Shown piece by piece: positions 7,508-15,296 of a stretch of DNA of 64,000 nucleotides (the first letter of the stretch is position 1; each line of letters starts with the position of its first letter). The notes beneath the pieces were generated by a model. That model was given only the letters and a program-made list of their open reading frames with translations, ran no database searches and was not told the DNA's origin. The stretch lies in assembly GCA_963715995.1 (NCBI GenBank), contig OY970283.1, positions 3,038,001 through 3,102,000 of the forward strand, written 5' to 3'. The position numbers and the translations under genes are program-made. Origin of the DNA: DATBDN01 sp963715995 (GTDB taxonomy: Bacteria; Actinomycetota; Thermoleophilia; Solirubrobacterales; Thermoleophilaceae).

Positions 7508-8218
7508 GTGCAGGGGATCGACAAGCGGGCGTGGCTGCCCGCACTGGCAGCAATCACGGCAATGGCACCGGCGGCCGCATCGGGGCACAGCGATCTGATG
7601 CGGCCCACCGGCTCGAACTGGCAGCGGCTGTCCTCGACCAAGGTGGTCGAGGAGACACCACAGGGCGTGACCATGTCGCTGGCGCTGGCACACCACGGCA
7701 CGGTGGGCCGCATGACGGCGAAGTGCCCCGATGGCAGCTCGCTCGGCACGAGCCCGCAGTTCAAGCTGAAGAAGGGCCGTTTCGTGGCCTTGCGCAAGAA
7801 CGCATTCCGCTTCACGGGGCGCATGGCGGAGGACATGGCGCAGTTCCACGGCTCGGGCTCGGCGAACTGCGACGGCAGCATGGGCATCAGCGAGCCGACC
7901 ATCGGCGGCGCGAGCATGACGAGCTGCCCGCAGAACGGCCCGCTCGACCCATTGCCCAACAACACGCCGGCGGACTTCGCGGGCGTGGTCCGCGGCGCGC
8001 CGCTGGGCACCCGGGTGCGGATCGAGTACACCGACCCCGGCGCCTCTGACGGCACCCCGATCGTGGTGCATCTGAGGACCGACGCCGCCGGTCGTTTCAC
8101 CGACACGCATGCCTTCCCTCCGCATGACGACTCGGTCTACGGCGCAGAGGCGATTCCGCGCTATCCAGACGACGAGCTCGCATCCGGCGACGGCTGCGAC
8201 TTCTCGATCCAGGGCTGA
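7508..8218 (+). CDS. Secreted protein of unknown function
   Basis: This 236-residue protein starts at GTG 7508 with a GGGGG ribosome site 7 nt upstream. An N-terminal signal peptide (WLPALAAITAMAPAAASG, about residues 8-25) marks it as exported. The mature part contains four to six Cys and a segment SFQ-like beta pattern (MTAKCPDGSSLGTSPQFKLK, then a two-Cys stretch) but no motif that I recognise. It is followed after 3 nt by the metzincin gene in the same direction, so the two are co-transcribed and probably act together outside the cell. It lies behind the second copy of the LuxR-flanking palindrome. Confidence 0.65.
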   Translation: MQGIDKRAWLPALAAITAMAPAAASGHSDLMRPTGSNWQRLSSTKVVEETPQGVTMSLALAHHGTVGRMTAKCPDGSSLGTSPQFKLKKGRFVALRKNAFRFTGRMAEDMAQFHGSGSANCDGSMGISEPTIGGASMTSCPQNGPLDPLPNNTPADFAGVVRGAPLGTRVRIEYTDPGASDGTPIVVHLRTDAAGRFTDTHAFPPHDDSVYGAEAIPRYPDDELASGDGCDFSIQG

Positions 8219-8221
8219 CCA

Positions 8222-11200
8222 ATGGCCCTGCGTGCGTCCCGGCTGCGCCTGGCAGCCACGTTCTTCGCCGCACTGGTCATCGCGGGGGTGGTGTTCGCCA
8301 CCTCCGCGCTGGCCACCACCACGATCTACCCGAGCGCCGGGCAGTCGTGGAGCGGCATCGTCGGCAACGGCGCCGAGGCATGCCCGATCGACCCGGACCT
8401 GCCCGACCCGAACACCCACAACTGCGAGCTGCTCGGCAACCTCAGCGGAACGATCAACTGGGGCGACGGCACCGCTGCGAGCAGCGCAACCGTGACGCGC
8501 AACTGCCCGAGCGACGAGGCGAAGAGCTGCACGATCGTCGTAGCCGGGACGCACACCTACGCGCAAGGCGGCTCCTTCAACGGCAGCTTCAGCTGGAACG
8601 ACGACTACGGGCTATCGGGCACCGGCACTTTCTCCGCACTGGTGGCAGGCGGCTCGCGCAACTGCGCAAGTTCCTCGTCGCCGGCGGTGGCCGTGACAGG
8701 CGCCGCCAGCAGCGTCTCGAACACCGGCGCCAAGCTGGCCGGGACGGTCGACCCGTGCGGCAGCAGCACGACCGCGTGGTTCGACTACGGCCTGACCGAC
8801 GCCTACGGAACGCAGACGGCCGTCCAGTCGCTCGGGTCCACGAGCGGCAGCAAGTCCGTGAGCGCAACCCTCACGGGGCTCACGCCTGGGACGACCTATC
8901 ACTATCGCGTCAACGCGGCCAACGGGCACCCCACTCCGCCCGGGCTCGACGCGACGTTCACGACCACTGGCGTCTCGCCGTTCACGCTCTCCCAAGCGGC
9001 AAGCGGTGGAACGATCGTGGCCGGCGAGAAAGTCTCCGAAGCTTTCGCCCGGATCGCCGACGGCGGCGCACACGTATCCGCAAGCGGCTTCTCCGCGACG
9101 ATCGACTGGGGCGATGGCTCCCCCGTGAGCAACGCGACGATCAGCGCAGCCGACGGCGGCTTCGACGTCGACGGCGAGCACACCTATCCCGCCAGCGACA
9201 CCGACGGCGGTTACAACGTGACCGTCACAGCAACCAAGGCGGGAGGCGGAACCAAGTCGATCACGTTCGGCATCTCAGTCCTGGGCGTCGCGCGGAAGGG
9301 CCCGCCGGTGGCCAGCTTCGATGTCGAAGGCGACTACTACGGCCATCAGGCGCAGTTCCCGGTCGTCTTCGACGGGTCGGCATCGAGCCTGCCCTGCAAC
9401 GCACAGCACTGCGCGGACAGCATCGACTTCATCTACGAGTACCAGTGGGACATCGACGGCACCAAGCTCAGTTGCGATCAGCCGAAGATGCAGGTCGTGT
9501 TCCCGGCCTCGCGGATCGCGCACGTGACGCTGACCGTGGTCACGGCGTCCTATCCGCAGCAGACCTCGGCACCCGTGGAGCACGACGTGAACGTGCGCGA
9601 GACCGAGCAGGGCACCGCGCACCCGCGCGAACAGCTGGTCACGCTCTGCGGTGACGCCCCCTTGCCGATCGTGAACATGCACGCGCAGGGCCTCGAGGTC
9701 ACCCAGGCCATCCAGCCCGGTGATCCGGGCAACACGCTGCCGAGCTCGGCTCCGACCCAGGACCCGCGTGTGTTCACCTACAGCGGCGTGCCGCTCGTGG
9801 CGGCCGACCCGGCGGCCGACCATCCCACGCTCGTGCGCTTCTTCGCGGACGCCCCGGGGGCGACCACCCCGGTCGCAGATGTGGACGCCCAGCTGCATGC
9901 TTACGACTCGGCCGGGCACGAGCTGCCGGGCAGCCCGCTGCTGCCCGTCGACGGACCGCGCACGCTGGCCGACCAGCACTCGTGGAACGTGAGCTGGGAC
10001 GAACGGCGCAACCCGACCGATCCGTTCAACTTCATCCTCCCGCCCTCGTGGCGAGCGGGCACGATCTCACTGCGCGCCGAGATCCTGCCGCCGGCGGGCA
10101 TCCTCGAGACCACCTGCGCGGGCTGCCAGGACTGGACCGAGCTGCGCGGCGTGCGCTTCCAGCACACGACGGACGTGACGGTGCGGTCGGTGCGGCTCGA
10201 CTACCAGGGCAACGGCGCAACGGGCGATCCGGCGTGGAGCGCGCCGCGCGACCCGGACAGCGTCTACGCCGCGGCCAAGACCGTGCTGCCGGTCGGGTTG
10301 ATCACGCCGGACTACCAGGGCAGCCTCGACATCACCGACATCCTGCGCAAGGTCGAGGTCCGTGTTGGCGTCGGCATCGTCACCAATTCCGACAAGGTGC
10401 GGAGCATCAAGGGCGCCGCGACCCTGGACCTCCTCGAGGACTGGGCCGACGATCGCGACGTGACGAGCGCCACCCCGGTCGTCGGCGTCTCCCAGCCCTA
10501 CAAGGACTACACCGGTGATTCCGACCTCGGGATCACCCGCGGCGGGTCGCTGGTGTTCCACGACCAGGCGGTGTCGGTCGTGAACCAGCAGCGGCCGCTC
10601 TCGTCCGTCGCTCACGAGCTCGGCCACACCTTCGGCCGAGTGCATGCGTCCAGCTGCGGCAATGGTGGCGACAACGGCCAGATCGCCGAGCCTTGGGCGC
10701 CCGACGAGCGCGGCGCGCTCCAGGGGGTCGGCGTCGACCCCCGCCCCGACCGCCCATCGCTGTACGACGATGACGGCAGCGAACCGAAGGACGGCGGCTT
10801 CCGGATCTTCGCCGACCCGCTGCTCGACGGCACTCATTTCACGGACTTCATGTCCTACTGCAAGGACGCGGGGCACTGGCAGTCGGTTCGCGGCTGGACC
10901 GACATGTTCGGCTACAACGCCGATCTGGCCGACCAGGTCGCAGACCACGGCTACCACGGAGTCAAGCCGTCGTCGGTGGGCTCGAACGGCCGCCCGGGGT
11001 TGCACGTCACGGCCGAGATCGACGACCTCGGCGCCCAGCTTCTGCGCGTGGCTCCCACCACCGTGCAGGGCGGGACGCAGCCCGCTTCGCCGGTCACGCT
11101 GGTCGCACACGCACATGACGGCCGGGTGCTCGCCACTGCTCCGATGCAGCTGAAGCCCGTCCACATGGACGGTGCACCGCCGTCAGCGCTTGCGGAGGGC

Positions 11201-12094
11201 GAGATCGCAACGCCCGGAGCCAGCAGCATCAGCATCGTCCAGGATGACAAGGAGCTTGCCTCCCGGACGCGGAGCGCGCATGCGCCAACGCTGCACATCG
11301 CCAGCCCGCGTCGTGGCCAGACCGTCGGCCGCGGTTCCAGCGTGACCCTGCGCTGGCGTGCCAAGGATGCCGATCACGACCCGCTCCTGACCAAGGTCGA
11401 GTACTCGGGCGACGACGGCAGGCACTGGTCGACGGTGTTCCTGGGAACCGACAAGGGCCGCGCCGTGGTGCCGAGCCGCGAGCTCTTCGCATCGCGTAAC
11501 GCTCGGCTGCGGATCACGACGAACGACGGTTTCAACCAGACGGTGGCCGTGTCGTCCCGCTTCCGAGCACTCGGCGCCAGGCCGAGCGTCACGATCACGA
11601 GCCCGAGTGCCGGCATGCGCGCGTTCGACGACGCCAGCCTGGTGCTCACCGGCAGCGCGTTCGCCGACACCGGCAAGCAGCTCGCCGGCCGCTCGCTGAG
11701 CTGGCTCGACGGCAAGCGCGTGATCGCCCACGGTGGCGCGGCGTCGGTATCCGGCCTGCGGCCGGGACGCCACGCGCTGCAGCTGGTTGCCCGTGACTCG
11801 AGCGGACGGACGGGCAGCGCACGCGTAACGGTCGTGCTCGCGGCCGCACGGCCGCGATTCCTGACGCTGTCTGTGCCCATGTCCCTCAGTCATCGCGCAC
11901 GGAGCGTCAAGCTCGGCGTCGCGGCCTCGCTGCCGGGCACGCTGACAATCGGCAAGCAGCGCTTCGCGGTCGCTCGGCACCTCCGCACGCTGGTGGTGAA
12001 GGCGACCGCCGGGCGCGCGCCCGTGACATTGCACCTGACGCTGAAGGCCTACGGGAAGACGCTGAAGCGGACCCTGACGCTGCCGCGCAGCTAG
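8222..12094 (+). CDS. Large secreted multidomain metalloprotease (metzincin)
   Basis: This 1290-residue exported protein has a signal peptide at about residues 1-31 (AATFFAALVIAGVVFATSALA). N-terminal PKD/Ig-like and fibronectin-III-like modules follow (a GLTPGTTYHYRVNAANG strand pair near residue 230, and two IDWGDGS/INWGDGT strands typical of PKD domains). The catalytic motif HELGHTFGRVH at residues 798-808 is an exact metzincin HExxHxxGxxH zinc site with Glu799, and a Met-turn candidate, DFMSYC, has its Met at residue 877. The C-terminal third has Ig-like modules (SPRRGQTVGRGSSVTLRW). It probably degrades extracellular protein. The gene starts 3 nt after the small secreted-protein stop. 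Its stop shares CTAG with the convergent zwf stop. Confidence 0.82.
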   Translation: MALRASRLRLAATFFAALVIAGVVFATSALATTTIYPSAGQSWSGIVGNGAEACPIDPDLPDPNTHNCELLGNLSGTINWGDGTAASSATVTRNCPSDEAKSCTIVVAGTHTYAQGGSFNGSFSWNDDYGLSGTGTFSALVAGGSRNCASSSSPAVAVTGAASSVSNTGAKLAGTVDPCGSSTTAWFDYGLTDAYGTQTAVQSLGSTSGSKSVSATLTGLTPGTTYHYRVNAANGHPTPPGLDATFTTTGVSPFTLSQAASGGTIVAGEKVSEAFARIADGGAHVSASGFSATIDWGDGSPVSNATISAADGGFDVDGEHTYPASDTDGGYNVTVTATKAGGGTKSITFGISVLGVARKGPPVASFDVEGDYYGHQAQFPVVFDGSASSLPCNAQHCADSIDFIYEYQWDIDGTKLSCDQPKMQVVFPASRIAHVTLTVVTASYPQQTSAPVEHDVNVRETEQGTAHPREQLVTLCGDAPLPIVNMHAQGLEVTQAIQPGDPGNTLPSSAPTQDPRVFTYSGVPLVAADPAADHPTLVRFFADAPGATTPVADVDAQLHAYDSAGHELPGSPLLPVDGPRTLADQHSWNVSWDERRNPTDPFNFILPPSWRAGTISLRAEILPPAGILETTCAGCQDWTELRGVRFQHTTDVTVRSVRLDYQGNGATGDPAWSAPRDPDSVYAAAKTVLPVGLITPDYQGSLDITDILRKVEVRVGVGIVTNSDKVRSIKGAATLDLLEDWADDRDVTSATPVVGVSQPYKDYTGDSDLGITRGGSLVFHDQAVSVVNQQRPLSSVAHELGHTFGRVHASSCGNGGDNGQIAEPWAPDERGALQGVGVDPRPDRPSLYDDDGSEPKDGGFRIFADPLLDGTHFTDFMSYCKDAGHWQSVRGWTDMFGYNADLADQVADHGYHGVKPSSVGSNGRPGLHVTAEIDDLGAQLLRVAPTTVQGGTQPASPVTLVAHAHDGRVLATAPMQLKPVHMDGAPPSALAEGEIATPGASSISIVQDDKELASRTRSAHAPTLHIASPRRGQTVGRGSSVTLRWRAKDADHDPLLTKVEYSGDDGRHWSTVFLGTDKGRAVVPSRELFASRNARLRITTNDGFNQTVAVSSRFRALGARPSVTITSPSAGMRAFDDASLVLTGSAFADTGKQLAGRSLSWLDGKRVIAHGGAASVSGLRPGRHALQLVARDSSGRTGSARVTVVLAAARPRFLTLSVPMSLSHRARSVKLGVAASLPGTLTIGKQRFAVARHLRTLVVKATAGRAPVTLHLTLKAYGKTLKRTLTLPRS

Positions 12095-13495
12095 TCGCCG
12101 CGGTCGAGCCACGGGCCGTGCCATGGCCCGTGCTCGCCGAGGAGCGTCTCGGCCTCGTCCGGTCCCCACGAGCCTGGGGCGTACGGGAGGACTGGCGGCG
12201 GGTTGTCGAGCAGCGGCTGCACGATCCGCCAGGTCTCCTCGACGCTGTCCTGGCGCGTGAAGTGGGTGGCGTCGCCGCGCAGCGCATCGTTCAGCAGCAC
12301 CTCGTAGGGGGTCGGCCCATCCCCGCCCTCGTCGGCGAACTCCATGTCCAGCTCGATCTCCGCCGGCACCTCCGAGCGAGCGCGGCGCGCATCCAGCACC
12401 AGGCGCACGCCGGCGCCGCGGTCGATCTTCACGACCAACTGGTTCGGCGCCGGCGCGGTGGCCGGCGGGCAGGAACCTGGGCAGCGGCGCCTCGCGGAAG
12501 ATCACGCGCAGCTCGGTCTGGGTGGCAGCCAGACGCTTGCCCGCGCGGATGTAGAAGGGGACGCCGCTCCAGCGCGGCGTCTCTATCGCCAGCTCGAGCG
12601 CCGCGAACGTCTCGGTCGCAGAGTTGGCGCGCACGCCCTCGATGTCGCGGTAGCCGTCGTACTGCCCGCGCACGTAACGGCGCGGATCGGCATCAGGCAT
12701 CGCCTTGACGACGGCCAGCTTCGCGTCCTTGACCGTGTCCGGCTCGCGGTTGGCCGGCGCCTCCATGGCGGCGGCAGCGAGCACCTGGAACAGGTGGTTC
12801 ACGACGACGTCGCGCAGGGCGCCGACCGGGTCGTAGAAGTGCCCGCGCTCCTGGACGCCGAAGCGCTCGGCCATCGTGATCTGCACGGAGTCCACGTGCG
12901 TGCGGTTCCAGAGCGGCTCGATCATCTGGTTCGCGAAGCGCAGGTAGAGGATCTCGTCCAGGCCCATCTTCCCGAGGAAGTGGTCGATACGGAGCAGCTG
13001 CGACTCGTCGATCGACTTGTGGATGTCCCGCGCAAGCGCACGCGCCGATGCGAGGTCCTGGCCGAACGGCTTCTCGACCACGACACGGCTGCCCGCCTTC
13101 ACGAGACCCGCCTTCGCGAGCCCCGCGACCACGGTGGCGAACAGCGACGGCGGAATCTCCAGGTAGTAGACCGGCACGGCCGCCTGCCCGATCGCCTGCC
13201 CAATCCGCTCGTACAGCGCCGCGTCGCCGAACTCGCCGCTCACGTAGGCGAGCCGCCTGGCCAGGCGCGCCATCACCTTCGCGTCGACGTGCTCCTGCGT
13301 CGAGCGGACGCACTTCTCCGCGTGCTCACGCAGGTGCTCGGTGGTCCAGTCGTCGATCGCGACGCCGACGATCGGCACCTCGAGCAGGCCGCGCTCCTCG
13401 AGCCGGTAGAGCGAGTGGAAGGTCATCTTGCGGGCGAGGTCGCCGGTGATCCCGAAGATCACGAGCGCATCGCCCTTCTGTGTGCGGCTGGCCAT
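12091..13495 (-). pseudogene. zwf: Glucose-6-phosphate 1-dehydrogenase, frameshifted
   Basis: The two frames together give a 467-residue glucose-6-phosphate dehydrogenase, the first oxidative pentose phosphate step (glucose 6-phosphate + NADP to 6-phosphogluconolactone). Motifs seen are the nucleotide site VIFGITGDLARKM near the N-terminus, EKPFGQDL and the active-site RIDHFLGK. The frame breaks after FLPAG. The C-terminal frame continues as APNQLVVKID with conserved ELDMEF and an end in ETLLGEHGPWHGPWLD. The total length is 3n+1. Removing one C from GGCCACC (forward strand 12457-12466) gives FLPAGTAPAPNQLV, as in the family. The ATG start at 13495 lies 8 nt behind a TAGAGT box. It is either a broken copy or an assembly error; the conserved residues elsewhere argue for an intact gene. 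Confidence 0.85.
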
Positions 13496-13503
13496 CGGCG
13501 CCG

Positions 13504-13513
13504 ACTCTACGAT
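13504..13513. promoter_or_regulatory. Bidirectional -10 element ACTCTACGAT (zwf / cupin)
   Basis: Read left, it gives TAGAGT 8 nt before the zwf ATG. Read right, it gives TACGAT 6 nt before the cupin ATG. The two boxes share the central TA. The whole intergenic gap is only 24 bp, so both mRNAs are probably leaderless. Confidence 0.55.
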
Positions 13514-13519
13514 CGAGCG

Positions 13520-14083
13520 ATGGTTCCCGAAGCAGCAGTCGAGATGACAGACAAGGGCGTGGTCCCGAAGGGCGAGGGCTGGTGGGTGATGAACGCTCGT
13601 GATGCGCGTTGGCGCCGCCGGCCAGGTCGCGGCCACAGCCTGCCCCTGAGCGGGTCCACCGACGAGGAGTGCGAGACGATCTACTCGCAGCTGGGCGTGA
13701 ACCTGCTCGTGCTCGGCCCGGGCGAGCCGATCGGCATGTACCACTGGGAGGCCGACGCCGAAGGCTTCCTGGTGATCTCAGGCGAGCCGATCCTGCTGAT
13801 CGAAGGCCAGGAGCGGCCGCTGCGGCCGTGGGACTACGTGCACTGCCCGCCGAAGACCGAGCACATCATCGTCGGCGCGGGCGAGGTGCCCTGCGTGGTG
13901 CTCGCGATGAGCTCGCGCGAGTTCATGGCATCGCCCGAGTGGGGCGGCTACATGGTCAACGAGGTAGCGCTGCGCCACGACGTCGGTGTCGAGGAGGACA
14001 CGACCGATCCCGAGGTCGCGTACGCACGCTACCCGGGCAACGATCTGGTCCGCTACGAGGACGGCTGGCTGCCGGACTGCTAG
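13520..14083 (+). CDS. Cupin-domain protein
   Basis: This 187-residue protein has a single cupin barrel in its centre. Metal-site motif 1 is MYHWEADAEGFLVISGE and motif 2 is PWDYVHCPPKTEHIIVGAGE, with His and Glu residues that could bind a divalent metal. An N-terminal WWVMNARDARW segment and a C-terminal RYPGNDLVRYEDGWLPDC flank it. Such proteins range from dioxygenases to sugar isomerases and sensors; I cannot assign a substrate. The ATG at 13520 is favoured by its TACGAT box 6 nt upstream; ATG 13544 is an alternative. It is divergent from zwf, and a sugar-linked role is possible but not shown. Confidence 0.75.
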   Translation: MVPEAAVEMTDKGVVPKGEGWWVMNARDARWRRRPGRGHSLPLSGSTDEECETIYSQLGVNLLVLGPGEPIGMYHWEADAEGFLVISGEPILLIEGQERPLRPWDYVHCPPKTEHIIVGAGEVPCVVLAMSSREFMASPEWGGYMVNEVALRHDVGVEEDTTDPEVAYARYPGNDLVRYEDGWLPDC

Positions 14084-14108
14084 CGGCCGGCGCGCCGTTG
14101 AGGCGCGT

Positions 14109-14457
14109 GTTACCGCGGTAACTACCCCATGGCGGGGACGCGGCGGTGTTTTCGGGTGGCAGTTTCGGCGCGCGCGTTTCCCGCCAGCGTGTCAGGGCTC
14201 GAGCGGCGTGGTTCGCGAGCACCGACCCTCCGTTGGGCAACTAAGAGGGATCGGTGCTCGCTCGCGCAGCCGCTCTTGTCCCGTTTCCGGGAGCAACGTT
14301 CAATTGCTCCCGCATAGCGGGAACTATTGAACGAAGCGGCTCGGTTTTCGGGGAGCAACCGTCAATTGGTGTCGCATAGCGACAGTTATTGACGGTTGCG
14401 GCGCGTTCGCGGGCGAAGCGGCCGGCGGGGCGAAGCGGCCGGCGAAAGAGCGCAAGC
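14109..14457 (-). repeat. Structured intergenic repeat, copy B (hairpin array)
   Basis: This is the inverted copy of 1187-1507, again between convergent genes (14083 and 14814). The palindrome GTTACCGCGGTAAC is at 14109-14122, a hairpin with GCGAGCACCGA/TCGGTGCTCGC arms at 14215-14261, another with CGTTCAAT/ATTGAACG arms and inner CTCCCGC/GCGGGA around ATA at 14297-14333, and one with CAACCGTCAAT/ATTGACGGTTG arms and inner TGTCGC/GCGACA around ATA at 14356-14398. Order and spacing mirror copy A. Several arm changes are compensated on the other side, which supports base pairing as the conserved property. Confidence 0.8.
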
Positions 14458-14510
14458 GCCACTCCAGCCACCCCTTGGCCGAGGCAGTTTCCAAACCGCC
14501 GCGAGGGGAA

Positions 14511-14738
14511 GGCCGGCGGCGGAGCGGACGGCCGGCGGCGGAGCGGACGGCCGGCGGCGGAGCGGACGGCCGGCGGCGGAGCGGACGGCCGGCGGCGGAG
14601 CGGACGGCCGGCGGCGGAGCGGACGGCCGGCGGCGGAGCGGACGGCCGGCGGCGGAGCGGACGGCCGGCGGCGGAGCGGACGGCCGGCGGCGGAGCGGAC
14701 GGCCGGCGGCGGAGCGGACGGCCGGCGGCGGAGCGGCA
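14511..14738 (+). repeat. Tandem repeat, twelve 19-bp units
   Basis: The unit GGCCGGCGGCGGAGCGGAC is repeated every 19 bp without change; only the last unit ends differently. A degenerate tail (GGCAGAGCG variants) continues to about 14795. Nineteen is not a multiple of three, so every frame is open only by base composition, and I do not regard the frames across it as genes. The array sits directly beside repeat copy B. The whole 14084-14813 stretch has no gene that I can support. Confidence 0.9.
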
Positions 14739-14813
14739 GAGCCGGGCCGGCGGCAGAGCGGCGCCGGCGGCAGAGCGCCGCAGGCGGAGAGACCAACGCG
14801 CTCAGCGAAACGC

Positions 14814-15296
14814 CTACCCGGCCGTAGCGGTAGCCGCCGGCACCGCCAGCGACCCCCCACCCCAGTCGAGCCGCACCGGGCCCTTGCTGCCTGGCTTCAA
14901 CCGCCACGCTGCGTAGAACGGCGCCGACCCGCCCGCGGGCAGGTAGATGACCTTGCCGAGCCGTGCGAGCTCGGCCGTGGGCGGCCCACCGGCTGGCTGC
15001 TCCAACGCCCCGTAGAGGCCGTGCGCGAAGGTCGTGTTGAACGCGGCCGTCGTGACCAAGCGCCGGCCACTCGCGTCGCGTGCCACCAGCTTCGCCCCCA
15101 CCAGATGCAGCGTCGTGGAGCCAGCGTTGCGCACGCGCGCTATCACCACGCGGTCGTTCGGCAGCCCCTGCGCTCGGTACACGTTCGGCTTACCCGCCCA
15201 CTCGAGGCGGCCCGCGCTCTTCTGGTGCGAGCCGCCACAGCCCGCCAGCACCGCAGCAGCGGTGAGCGCGGCTACACCGAGCCGCGCCCAGCTCAC
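14814..15296 (-). CDS. Lipoprotein of unknown function
   Basis: This 160-residue protein has an N-terminal lipoprotein signal (WARLGVAALTAAAVLAGCGG) with the lipobox LAGC, Cys about residue 20, so it is anchored to the outer face of the membrane. The remaining ~140 residues look like an all-beta domain (VVIARVRNAGSTTLHLVGAK, then an APFYAAWRLKPGSKG strand) resembling DUF4352-like or CARDB-like modules, but I cannot assign a family. Its GTG start overlaps the stop of the beta-helix gene as GTGA, so the two are translationally coupled and the lipoprotein may help that partner at the cell surface. Confidence 0.7.
   Translation of the reverse strand: MSWARLGVAALTAAAVLAGCGGSHQKSAGRLEWAGKPNVYRAQGLPNDRVVIARVRNAGSTTLHLVGAKLVARDASGRRLVTTAAFNTTFAHGLYGALEQPAGGPPTAELARLGKVIYLPAGGSAPFYAAWRLKPGSKGPVRLDWGGGSLAVPAATATAG

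Noticed and set aside
11183..12090. Minus-strand frame continuing from zwf under the metzincin gene
   Set aside because: It has no zwf-like sequence after the frame break; the real zwf C-terminus is in the neighbouring frame ending at 12091.
14511..14738. Possible CRISPR array
   Set aside because: Units are directly adjacent with no unique spacers, and no cas genes are present.
14324..14916. Several overlapping open frames across the tandem repeats
   Set aside because: The 19-bp period makes all frames open with repetitive Arg/Ala/Gly/Pro peptides; no ribosome site or family match.
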